A DNA stretch of 8,202 nucleotides from Acidobacteriaceae bacterium UBA1795 (GTDB taxonomy: Bacteria > Acidobacteriota > Terriglobia > Terriglobales > Acidobacteriaceae): contig DCFV01000112.1 in NCBI GenBank assembly GCA_002314435.1, positions 7,281 to 15,482 of the forward strand, read 5' to 3'. The stretch's first letter is position 1; the number at the start of each line of letters is the position of its first letter. Shown piece by piece: positions 1-6,488 of this stretch. The notes below the pieces were generated by a model, which saw nothing but the letters and a program-made list of their open reading frames with translations, did not search any database and was not told the DNA's origin. A program made the position numbers and the translations under genes.

Positions 1-88
1 CGGTTCCCAGGGCGGCGGTCGTCTTACCTTTGCCCGGGCCGGTGTTGATGAGGAGTAAGCCGCGGCGGCTGCTTTCTTCGATTGTCAT
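1..88 (-). CDS. cobO: Cob(I)yrinic acid a,c-diamide adenosyltransferase, N-terminal fragment (cut by window edge)
   Basis: Seen: a minus-strand reading frame opens with ATG at 88 and stays open to the window edge, giving 29 codons. It contains the P-loop GPGKGKTTAALG at about residues 17-28, after a short hydrophobic strand (LLLIN). Known: this N-terminal layout, a beta strand then G-x-G-K-G-K-T-T-A-A-L-G, is diagnostic of the CobO/BtuR (CobA-type) ATP:corrinoid adenosyltransferases, which transfer the 5'-deoxyadenosyl group of ATP to cobalt in the cytoplasm during adenosylcobalamin synthesis or salvage. A GAAGAG stretch just upstream of the ATG can serve as ribosome binding site. The gene lies 63 bases downstream of rlmH on the same strand, so the two may be co-transcribed. 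The rest of the protein is outside the window, so the catalytic domain cannot be checked. Another P-loop protein is possible but the motif fits CobO best. Confidence 0.83.
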   Translation of the reverse strand, partial: MTIEESSRRGLLLINTGPGKGKTTAALGT

Positions 89-151
89 GGCTCTTCGTTC
101 ACAGTGCGTAGTTCTCAGTTTAAGGATGCGGGCTGGGGAGGAGCGGAATCT

Positions 152-601
152 TCAGTGGCCGGAGTGGTAGGGGTGGCCGGTGAGGATGGTGGTGGCGCGG
201 TAGAGCTGCTCGGCCAGGACGAGGCGGGCAAGGGCGTGGGCCAGGGTGAAGGGGCCGAGGGAGAGCAGGAACTGGGCGCGGGCGCGGGCGGTGGGGGACC
301 AGCCGTCGGCGGGACCGATGGCGAAGACGAGGTGGCGGACGCCCTGATCGCGGCGGGCGCCGATCCAGGCGGCGAAGGCTTCGGAGGTCATCTGTTTGCC
401 GCGGCTGTCGAGCAGGGTGGGGAATGCCGGCTCTCGGCCCTTCTGGCGGTCGAGCCAGTCGAGGAAGGCGGATTCGGACTTGAAGGCCTCGGCCTGCGTG
501 CTGGCAAACGGATGAATCCGGTCAAGATAGACGCGGGTTGGCGGGTCGAGCGGGTCCCTGGGTCCGAAGCGCGGTCCGACGTGGGCAAGGGTGAAAAGCA
601 T
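152..601 (-). CDS. rlmH: 23S rRNA (pseudouridine(1915)-N(3))-methyltransferase RlmH
   Basis: RlmH is a small dimeric SPOUT (trefoil-knot) methyltransferase that uses S-adenosylmethionine to methylate N3 of pseudouridine 1915 in helix 69 of 23S rRNA in assembled ribosomes. Seen: the 149-residue product has LLDSRGKQMTSEAFA in the middle, the SAM-site glycine loop IGPADG (about 95-100), the knot segment beginning LSLGPFTLAHALAR (about 113-126) followed by LAEQLYRA, and the C-terminal HPYH (about 143-146). All are hallmarks of the family, and the length is close to the usual about 155. The frame remains open upstream to an ATG at 667 (171 residues), but the extra 22 residues look non-homologous and place the conserved N-terminal strand too far in, so ATG 601 is preferred. 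Neither start has a clear Shine-Dalgarno sequence. It is divergent from the receptor gene and probably co-transcribed with cobO. Confidence 0.93.
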   Translation of the reverse strand: MLFTLAHVGPRFGPRDPLDPPTRVYLDRIHPFASTQAEAFKSESAFLDWLDRQKGREPAFPTLLDSRGKQMTSEAFAAWIGARRDQGVRHLVFAIGPADGWSPTARARAQFLLSLGPFTLAHALARLVLAEQLYRATTILTGHPYHSGH

Positions 602-751
602 CAGGGGATGAGGATACCGCAGTCGCAGGGTAGCGGGAGATATACCAAAAAGCGGTATCAGGGACATTTTCTGGAATATTCAGGAACGGTTATTCTATTT
701 TTCATATCGCCGTAAAAATGCGTAACCGATAGTCGTGCCTGTAGGGCGTTC

Positions 752-784
752 TTTTTCAAATAGTTAAAAAATCTTGAAAAAATC
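752..784. promoter_or_regulatory. In-phase A/T-tracts (predicted intrinsically bent DNA) next to the sigma-54 promoter
   Basis: Seen: a T5 run (752-756) and two A6 runs (766-771 and 777-782). The two A6 runs start exactly 11 bases apart and sit in a short direct repeat, AAAAAATC. Known: A-tracts repeated about once per helical turn bend DNA, and bends between an upstream activator site and a sigma-54 promoter help the activator contact the polymerase. Inference: this stretch, ending 6 bases before the -24 element, may act as a static bend. It contrasts with the GC-rich surroundings, but AT-richness is also common in intergenic DNA. Confidence 0.35.
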
Positions 785-790
785 ATAGGT

Positions 791-807
791 TTGGCACGAA
801 AAGTGCA
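791..807 (+). promoter_or_regulatory. Sigma-54 (RpoN) -24/-12 promoter driving the TonB-dependent receptor
   Basis: Seen: TTGGCACGAAAAGTGCA. The -24 block TTGGCACG matches the sigma-54 consensus YTGGCACG completely. The -12 block is GTGCA against TTGCW, keeping the invariant GC. Exactly 10 bases separate the GG (793-794) from the GC (805-806), the spacing sigma-54 requires. Known: such promoters need a AAA+ enhancer-binding activator bound upstream. Inference: transcription should begin near 818, giving a leader of about 229 nt before the receptor start codon. No good TTGACA/TATAAT pair was found nearby on this strand. The activator gene is not in the window. Confidence 0.72.
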
Positions 808-960
808 TTCCTTGAATGGGCAAGTAGCATCTCGTCTGCCGGAGGCGCCGCACCGCTGCGTGCTTACCCCGAGGATGAGGTCTATCTCTTATTTCTGAAA
901 CTGCTCGTTGTTTCAGCGAAAAAGAACAATCTACAAAACCTGTTTCCCTTCGGTGGGGAT

Positions 961-1023
961 CGGGATTCGTGTCAAGGGATGCGAGAGGAGAGATTGTCTC
1001 TCCCGACGAGCCCGTGTTTTTTT
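961..1023 (+). terminator. Possible attenuator (terminator-like hairpin with U7) in the receptor leader
   Basis: Seen: a perfect 7-bp stem GGAGAGA (987-993) / TCTCTCC (997-1003) with a 3-nt loop. It is enclosed by a possible outer stem CGGG (961-964) / CCCG (1011-1014). Two bases later comes a run of seven T (1017-1023), just 10 bases before the ribosome binding site. An upstream segment ATCTCT (884-889) is complementary to AGAGAT (989-994) and could form a competing pairing. The outer stem is interrupted, so this is a weaker terminator than the one after the receptor gene. Attenuation is an inference; it could be an incidental fold. Confidence 0.33.
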
Positions 1024-1032
1024 GCACTATCT

Positions 1033-1040
1033 GAAGGAGA
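1033..1040 (+). promoter_or_regulatory. Ribosome binding site of the receptor gene
   Basis: GAAGGAGA ends 6 bases before ATG 1047. This is a strong Shine-Dalgarno match at good spacing and fixes the start that gives the signal peptide. Confidence 0.85.
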
Positions 1041-1046
1041 CTGTGA

Positions 1047-4000
1047 ATGACTCTTTGGGTCAGAACCAAGTTCGTTCTTGGCTTATTTCTATTGCTGATG
1101 ACTCTGCCGCTGGTTGCGCAGACCTCGGCCGTACGCGGCGCTCTGGGCGGCGCGGTGTACGACGCGACCGGTTCTGCTGTGGCCGGATTGACGGTAACAG
1201 TCGTTGGGCCGCAAGGAAGCTACACAACGACAACGGACGCATCAGGCCGCTATTCAGTGGGCGGACTGGTCCCCGGGGCCTACACGGTCTCGATTGAAGC
1301 CGCCGGCTTCAAGAAGTTCATTTCACGGCAGAACCAGGTGGTGGTTGACCACACGGCGACGCTGGATGTGCACCTGGAAGTGGGTGCGGTGACGGACACG
1401 GTTCAGGTGGACGCGGGTGCGGTGCAGATTGACACGCAGTCGACGTCGCTGAACACTCCATTGACCGATCAGCTGTATGAGACGCTGCCTCTTCCGCGTA
1501 ACGTGTCGGCGATCTTCTCGCTGGCGCCGGGCGTGGTGAGCGGCGGCGGCACAGGCACGTCGAACCCGTCGATCGGCGGTGCCTCGGGCCTGGAGAACCT
1601 GTACATGGTGGACGGTGTGACGATCACGGACCAGGCGTTCGGCGGTCTGGGCACCTACAACCGCTACTGGGGTTCGCTTGGCTCCGGTGTGAACCTTGCC
1701 TTCATCAAGGAAGTTGACGTGAAGACGGCCGGCTTCGAATCGAAGTATGGCCGGGCTGACGGCGGCATCGTGGAGATCGTGACGAAGTCGGGCACCACCT
1801 CCTATCACGGCGCGCTTGCTGCGTACTTTGGGCCGGGCGCGTGGTATGCAGACCGGTACCGTCTGAGCAACTTCAATTATGTGAACTCGGCTCCTTCGAG
1901 CACGCTCTCGAACCCGCAGTATGATGTGGCGGGCGAGTTTGGCGGCTACGTTCCTCACTTCAAGGACAAGCTGTTCTTCTTTGGCGCGTTTGACCCGAGC
2001 TTGACGCAGACGATCTCGCTGGCGGCTCCGAGCGTGGCGCTGTATTCGCACGGTCCTTATGCCTACAGCACGACCTCACTGAACTGGGCGGCGAAGCTGA
2101 CCTACCAGTTCCTGCCCAACATGCAACTGGAAGCGTCGACCTTCGGCGATCCCTCGAAGCACAACGAAGTGCCGAACAGCCTGGCGGCTGTGAACGGTGA
2201 TTCGGTGGGCGTTCGTTACAACTACGGCAGCCGGGACTCGGTGGCACGTTTGAGCGCGGCGATCACCCCGACGTGGACGGTGCTGGCGGCGTACACCTAC
2301 AACTACAACAAGTTCGAATCTGAGCCGAAGCTGAACAACTATCAGATTCAGGACCGCACGACGTCGCCTTATATCACCTACGGTGTGGGTGGCTACGAGC
2401 CGACGAAGAACAACGACTACAGCATCAACATCGAAACGGAAAAGCGCTTCAAGTTCCTGGGCGACCACTCGGTGGGCGTGGGCTACCAGTACGACCACAC
2501 CAACTTCCTGGATCTGCCGTCGCGTACGGGTCCGTTGTATGCGATCCCGGGTCAGAACGCTGCGGGTGCGGACCTGAGCTCGCTGTTCACCAGCTTCAAG
2601 TCCTCCGCAGTGGGCCAGAACACGAACGCGACGTTCCGTCTGCTTCCGGCACTCAACGCCGATGGCACACCGTCGACCACTTGCACCTATTGCGCTAACT
2701 ACAACAACCAGCAGGTGTACCTGCAGCTCTACCGCGGCACCTACCAGGGCCTGAATGTTCTGGCGACGAGCCGCTATCACGTGGGCTGGGTGAACGACAG
2801 CTACCAGATGAACCGGTACGTGAACATCGATGCCGGTCTGCGCTGGGAAGAGCAGTGGTACGCGGGTACGCTGATGAAGTACCTGTTCAACGACAACTGG
2901 TCGCCGCGAGTGGGCGTGAACGTTGACCCGTTCGGCAACCAGAAGAGCAAGATCTTCTTCAACTATGCGCGCTACCAGTCGGTGCTGCCGCTTGACGCGG
3001 CCATCCGCCAGCTGGGCAACGAGCAGGACGACACGAAGTTCGACTTCGCGCCGCAGACGGACGGCTCGGGCAACGCGCTGCTGGACAGCACAGGCGCTGT
3101 GATTCCGATGCTGGACTCGACGCACGTACTGAACGGCACTGCGTCGTCATCGTCAACAACCTTTGGTGCGCCGAACTTCTCCTCGTCGACTGGCGAAGGC
3201 ATTCTGCCGGGCACGAAGATGGAGTACGAGAACGAGTACGTTCTGGGCTTCCAGCGCGAGATCGTTCCGGGTTCGGTGCTGAGCGTTCGCTACAGCGACC
3301 GCCGCCTTGGCCGCGTGGTCGAGGATATCGGTTCGCAGTCGCCGGAAGGCGCGCTGGTGGATGGCAACTACGCTGGCGGTATCGCCAACGTGACGGCAAC
3401 GACGGACATCTCGGAGAACGAAAACGAGGTGTTGTACACCCCGAGCGACTGGCTCGCGGCCAACTCGGGAAGCACGCCGGGTTCCGTGACCAAGGCGAAC
3501 TACGTGGCGCCGGCAGCGGGCTGCACTTACGCAAACGACACGGCCGTAGCTAACGGAGATTTCTTCCGCAAGTACGATGGAACAGCGTATGCCCAGGGCG
3601 CTTGCGTGACGAACGCAGCAACGGCAGGCTCCTACGGCGCAGACGGCAAGCCGGATGGCTTTGCCAACCCGCGTCGCCACTATCAGTCTCTGGAAGTGGA
3701 ATACAACCGCAACCTGAAGAACAACTGGGTGCTCCGCGCGAACTACCGCTTTGCCAAGCTGTGGGGCAACTACGAAGGCTTCTTCCGCAACGACAACGGG
3801 CAGTCGGACCCCGGCATCAGCTCGCTGTTTGACTTCACCAATGGTGAGATCGGCCTGCTGGGCGATCAGACCAAGCAGGGCTACCTGAACACCGACCGCC
3901 GCCACGTGGGCAACCTGAACATGGCGTACACGGTCAGCAAGGACACGCGCTATGTGAGCGCGCTGAACAAGCTGACGGCAGGCGCAAGCCTGCGCGGTGC

Positions 4001-4322
4001 GTCGGGCAACCCGCTGAGCGCCTACGAGAGCCACCCGATCTACGGAAACACGGGCGAGGTTCCGGTGGGCGGCCGCGGCACCAAGGGCACCCTGCCGACG
4101 ACTCTGCAACTGGACCTGCACGCGGATTATCCGCTGCAGTTGAAGGAGAAGTACACGTTCAAGTTCGCGTTTGACGCGTTCAACGTGACCAACAGCCAGT
4201 TCCAGACGGGCACGAACCAGAACCTGGACACCGCTCCGGGCACGGCGAACGTGGACTATGGCAAGCCGACCGGCTTCCAGGGCCCGTTCTACGCGCGCGC
4301 CAGCGTCAAGCTGGAGTTCTAA
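1047..4322 (+). CDS. Oar-like TonB-dependent receptor with N-terminal carboxypeptidase-regulatory-like domain
   Basis: Predicted outer-membrane 22-strand beta-barrel that imports a large substrate using TonB energy; the substrate cannot be read from sequence. Seen in the 1,091-residue product: a signal peptide (basic VRTK, hydrophobic core to about residue 24, cleavage near LVAQ); a carboxypeptidase-regulatory-like (transthyretin-fold) domain at about 31-115, with DASGRYSVGGLVPGAYTVSI; a plug domain at about 125-250 containing MVDGV (187-191) and ending YGRADGGIVEIVTKSG; then the barrel, ending ARASVKLEF with the terminal phenylalanine recognised by the BAM machinery. The length fits the acidobacterial Oar-like family. 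Two cysteine pairs (C546/C549 and C826/C853) lie in likely extracellular loops and may form disulfides. No classic TonB box was identified. The gene is preceded by a sigma-54 promoter and long leader and ends in an intrinsic terminator. Many paralogues with different substrates, often proposed to be glycans, are expected in such genomes. Confidence 0.93.
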   Translation: MTLWVRTKFVLGLFLLLMTLPLVAQTSAVRGALGGAVYDATGSAVAGLTVTVVGPQGSYTTTTDASGRYSVGGLVPGAYTVSIEAAGFKKFISRQNQVVVDHTATLDVHLEVGAVTDTVQVDAGAVQIDTQSTSLNTPLTDQLYETLPLPRNVSAIFSLAPGVVSGGGTGTSNPSIGGASGLENLYMVDGVTITDQAFGGLGTYNRYWGSLGSGVNLAFIKEVDVKTAGFESKYGRADGGIVEIVTKSGTTSYHGALAAYFGPGAWYADRYRLSNFNYVNSAPSSTLSNPQYDVAGEFGGYVPHFKDKLFFFGAFDPSLTQTISLAAPSVALYSHGPYAYSTTSLNWAAKLTYQFLPNMQLEASTFGDPSKHNEVPNSLAAVNGDSVGVRYNYGSRDSVARLSAAITPTWTVLAAYTYNYNKFESEPKLNNYQIQDRTTSPYITYGVGGYEPTKNNDYSINIETEKRFKFLGDHSVGVGYQYDHTNFLDLPSRTGPLYAIPGQNAAGADLSSLFTSFKSSAVGQNTNATFRLLPALNADGTPSTTCTYCANYNNQQVYLQLYRGTYQGLNVLATSRYHVGWVNDSYQMNRYVNIDAGLRWEEQWYAGTLMKYLFNDNWSPRVGVNVDPFGNQKSKIFFNYARYQSVLPLDAAIRQLGNEQDDTKFDFAPQTDGSGNALLDSTGAVIPMLDSTHVLNGTASSSSTTFGAPNFSSSTGEGILPGTKMEYENEYVLGFQREIVPGSVLSVRYSDRRLGRVVEDIGSQSPEGALVDGNYAGGIANVTATTDISENENEVLYTPSDWLAANSGSTPGSVTKANYVAPAAGCTYANDTAVANGDFFRKYDGTAYAQGACVTNAATAGSYGADGKPDGFANPRRHYQSLEVEYNRNLKNNWVLRANYRFAKLWGNYEGFFRNDNGQSDPGISSLFDFTNGEIGLLGDQTKQGYLNTDRRHVGNLNMAYTVSKDTRYVSALNKLTAGASLRGASGNPLSAYESHPIYGNTGEVPVGGRGTKGTLPTTLQLDLHADYPLQLKEKYTFKFAFDAFNVTNSQFQTGTNQNLDTAPGTANVDYGKPTGFQGPFYARASVKLEF

Positions 4323-4343
4323 ACTCAACCCGGCAGTTAAACT

Positions 4344-4380
4344 GGAGAGGAGGGGCGAACCCCCTCCTCTCTTTCCTTTT
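4344..4380 (+). terminator. Strong intrinsic terminator after the receptor gene
   Basis: Seen: a perfect 11-bp stem GAGAGGAGGGG (4345-4355) / CCCCTCCTCTC (4361-4371) with a 5-nt loop, followed by TTTCCTTTT (4372-4380). It lies 22 bases after the receptor stop. The U-tract is interrupted by two C, so release may be incomplete. The ribosome binding site of the next gene begins at the very next base, which makes partial read-through functionally plausible. Confidence 0.85.
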
Positions 4381-4386
4381 GAGGTG
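4381..4386 (+). promoter_or_regulatory. Ribosome binding site deciding a TTG start for the GWxTD gene
   Basis: GAGGTG lies 7 bases before TTG 4394. An in-frame TTG at 4379 overlaps this site and the terminator tail, so it cannot use it. The first in-frame ATG (4454) would remove the signal peptide. TTG 4394 is therefore the best-supported start. Confidence 0.65.
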
Positions 4387-4393
4387 CAGTAGC

Positions 4394-6469
4394 TTGTTTC
4401 GATTCCGCCATACATTCGTGTTTCTGGTTGTGGTGCTTGCTCTGACCGCAGTGATGCCGGCGCGGGCCGCGCGCTCGGCGAAAGACCTTTCGCCGACCTA
4501 CCGGCACTGGCTTGAAGTGGAGGTGCCGTACATCATCTCCAGCACGGAGCGGAAGGAGTTTCTGACGCTCACGAATGACCAGGAACGGGACGTGTTTATC
4601 GACGCGTTCTGGAAGGTGCGGAACCCGAACCCGAACTCGGATACGAACAGCTTCAAGGAAGAGCACTATCGCAGGCTGGCCTATGCGAACGAACACTTCG
4701 GCGTGGCGAAGTATGAGAACGGCTGGCAAACGGATATGGGGAAGATGTATATCGTGCTGGGGCCGCCGAAGCAGCGGGCACCCTATCACGAGCTGGCGAA
4801 TATCCGCCCGATGGAGATCTGGTTTTACCAGACGGACACGGCGGTGCTGCCGCCGTTTTTCTACCTGCTGTTCTACAAGCCGAGCGCAAGCGAGCCGTAC
4901 AAACTCTACTCGCCGCATAACGACGGGCCGGTGCGGCTGGTGACGTCGGGCGAGACCCGGAACGATCCCTTGCGGGCGCTGGGAATTCTGAAGAAGTTTG
5001 CGGGCAGCGAGATGGCGCGGACGGCGGTGAGCCTGCTGCCGAATGAACACGTGGATCTGGACCAGTTTGAGCCGAGCATGGAATCCGAGGCGCTGCTGCA
5101 GAAGGTCCAGAATCTGCCGGACAACCCGTTCACGCAGGAACTGCTGCAAGCGCGGCGGGTGCGGGAACGCGTGACGACAAGCATTCTGACGGGCGAGATG
5201 CCGCCGGAGATGAGCTACGCGGTGTTTCGCGATGCGCAGGGGGCGACGACGGTGAGCTACCTGCTGAAGAACCCCATGGCCGATCCGCGGCTGATTGAGG
5301 CGGGGCCGGACAAGACGCTGCACTATGACCTGGGTTTGCGGACGACTGTGCTGACGGCGGACGGGAAGTTCGTGTACGAGCAGGACGACGCGCTGACGGG
5401 GACGGTGACCGAGGCGCAGGCCACGCTGGCGCGGCAAAAACGGTTCGGGGCCGAGGCGCGGCTGCCGCTGGCGCCGGGCAACTATGTGGTGGTGGCCACG
5501 CTCACCAACAACTTGAACCACCTGGCGACGCGGCAGCACGCGGCGGTGACGGTGCCGGAGACGAACTCCAAGGCGCTGGGGCTTTCGCAACTGGTGGCGT
5601 ATACGGCTCCGGCGGGGCGGCCTGATCCGAATGGCACGCTTCCCTTCTCTATTTCGCGGTTCCGCTTTACGCCGCGCGGCGCGCAGACGGTGACGATCCG
5701 GCAGGGCGAGCGGCTGCCACTGGTGTTTCAACTGTGGCTTGACCCGAAGACGGCGGCGGAACAGGCGCCGGGGAAGAAGATTCACCTGAGGTATGTGTTC
5801 GGTTCAGACTCGGTGGGGCGCGACCAGGCGACGACGGAGAACGAAGAGGTGGATCCGGCGAACCGCGACGCGGCGGGCAACCTGCTGACGGGGCACACGG
5901 TGGACACGTCGCAACTGCTGGCGGGGACCTATCGGGTGGTGGTGGGGGCGAACTGGGACGATGCTGCGCAGACCACGTATGCAACGCTGACGCTGCGGGT
6001 GGTGCCGTCGTCGGATGTGGTGGAGGCGTGGACGGCCTTTGGCGGTGTAGCTCCGGACGTGCAGGCGGTGGACGACCTGAAGCGTGGGCTGGCGGCTGAA
6101 GCCCTAGGCGCTGACGACGAGGCGCAACACTACTACGGTAAGGCTCTGGACGAGGGTCCGGTGGAACTGCGGGCACTGGACCAGTTGGCTGCGCTGCTGG
6201 CGCGGCGTGGGGCAAACGATGCGCTGGCCGGGCTGAGCCGGCAACCGCTGCTGCACGATTCGGCCGCAGCGCCGAAGACGCTGCTGCTGATTGCAGGGGC
6301 GCTGACGAAGAACGGAGCTCCGAAAGATGCGGCGAAACTGCTGGAGGCCCAGTTGCGGTTGCAGCCGCCGAGCGCAGCGCTCTACACGGAGCTGGCCAAT
6401 GCCTACGAGGCGGCCGGGGACATGTCGCGAGCGCGCGATGCGCGCGGGCAGGCTGCGGGCGTGAAGTAG
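4394..6469 (+). CDS. Secreted GWxTD-domain protein with C-terminal TPR-like region
   Basis: Seen in the 691-residue product: a signal peptide (FRFRH, then a hydrophobic stretch, with PARA before a likely signal peptidase I cut near residue 25; no lipobox cysteine); a GWxTD domain at about 50-165, with FIDAFWKVRNP upstream and the signature GWQTD at 110-114 followed by MGKMYIVLGPP; two predicted beta-sandwich segments at about 270-385 and 425-540, each closing with an L-x-G-x-Y-x-V-V type strand; and alpha-helical TPR-like repeats from about 560 to the end (for example ALYTELANAYEAAGDMSRAR). Known: GWxTD is a family signature found mainly in Acidobacteriota and Bacteroidota, with no established biochemical role. 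Inference: a periplasmic scaffold or partner of the neighbouring receptor. The gene starts with TTG 13 bases past the receptor terminator, with no room for a separate promoter in the 71-base gap once the terminator is counted. It ends 19 bases from the convergent M23 gene. Confidence 0.86.
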   Translation: MFRFRHTFVFLVVVLALTAVMPARAARSAKDLSPTYRHWLEVEVPYIISSTERKEFLTLTNDQERDVFIDAFWKVRNPNPNSDTNSFKEEHYRRLAYANEHFGVAKYENGWQTDMGKMYIVLGPPKQRAPYHELANIRPMEIWFYQTDTAVLPPFFYLLFYKPSASEPYKLYSPHNDGPVRLVTSGETRNDPLRALGILKKFAGSEMARTAVSLLPNEHVDLDQFEPSMESEALLQKVQNLPDNPFTQELLQARRVRERVTTSILTGEMPPEMSYAVFRDAQGATTVSYLLKNPMADPRLIEAGPDKTLHYDLGLRTTVLTADGKFVYEQDDALTGTVTEAQATLARQKRFGAEARLPLAPGNYVVVATLTNNLNHLATRQHAAVTVPETNSKALGLSQLVAYTAPAGRPDPNGTLPFSISRFRFTPRGAQTVTIRQGERLPLVFQLWLDPKTAAEQAPGKKIHLRYVFGSDSVGRDQATTENEEVDPANRDAAGNLLTGHTVDTSQLLAGTYRVVVGANWDDAAQTTYATLTLRVVPSSDVVEAWTAFGGVAPDVQAVDDLKRGLAAEALGADDEAQHYYGKALDEGPVELRALDQLAALLARRGANDALAGLSRQPLLHDSAAAPKTLLLIAGALTKNGAPKDAAKLLEAQLRLQPPSAALYTELANAYEAAGDMSRARDARGQAAGVK

Positions 6470-6488
6470 CGGCCGGCCCAGACGCGGG

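Larger units (their letters stand above)
818..1046 (+). promoter_or_regulatory. Long structured 5' leader of the receptor mRNA
   Basis: This gene-free stretch runs from the inferred sigma-54 start site to the receptor start codon. Seen in it: a 7-bp hairpin (CTGAAAC 895-901 with GTTTCAG 910-916, 8-nt loop), followed by an A-rich run, and a second hairpin with a U-tract near 961-1023 (separate entry). I could not match it to a known riboswitch. In particular, no cobalamin B12-box (GCCACTG-like) was seen despite the nearby cobO. No convincing small ORF with a ribosome binding site was found. Function in control of the receptor is inference from its length and folding potential only. Confidence 0.4.

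Noticed and set aside
602..700. Sigma-70 promoter for rlmH (ATTCTA at 692-697 reads TAGAAT on the minus strand)
   Set aside because: The -10-like box has no acceptable -35 at 16-18 bases, and AT-rich sequence here makes chance matches likely.
104..715. Plus-strand open frame of 203 codons opposite rlmH
   Set aside because: Its product is low-complexity Gly/Ala/Glu sequence typical of a frame antisense to a GC-rich gene. The opposite strand encodes a clear RlmH.
818..1046. Cobalamin riboswitch controlling the receptor, suggested by the nearby cobO
   Set aside because: No B12-box-like GCCACTG motif or matching core was seen, and cobO is on the other strand in a different transcription unit.
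4379..4381. TTG at 4379 as the GWxTD start codon
   Set aside because: It lies inside the terminator tail and leaves the GAGGTG ribosome binding site downstream of the start. TTG 4394 fits the binding site and the signal peptide better.
2076..5785. Several long minus-strand open frames (for example 2076-3125, 3153-4415, 4337-5785)
   Set aside because: They are Arg/Val/His-rich antisense shadows of the receptor and GWxTD genes, without domains or ribosome binding sites. One even crosses the terminator between the two genes.
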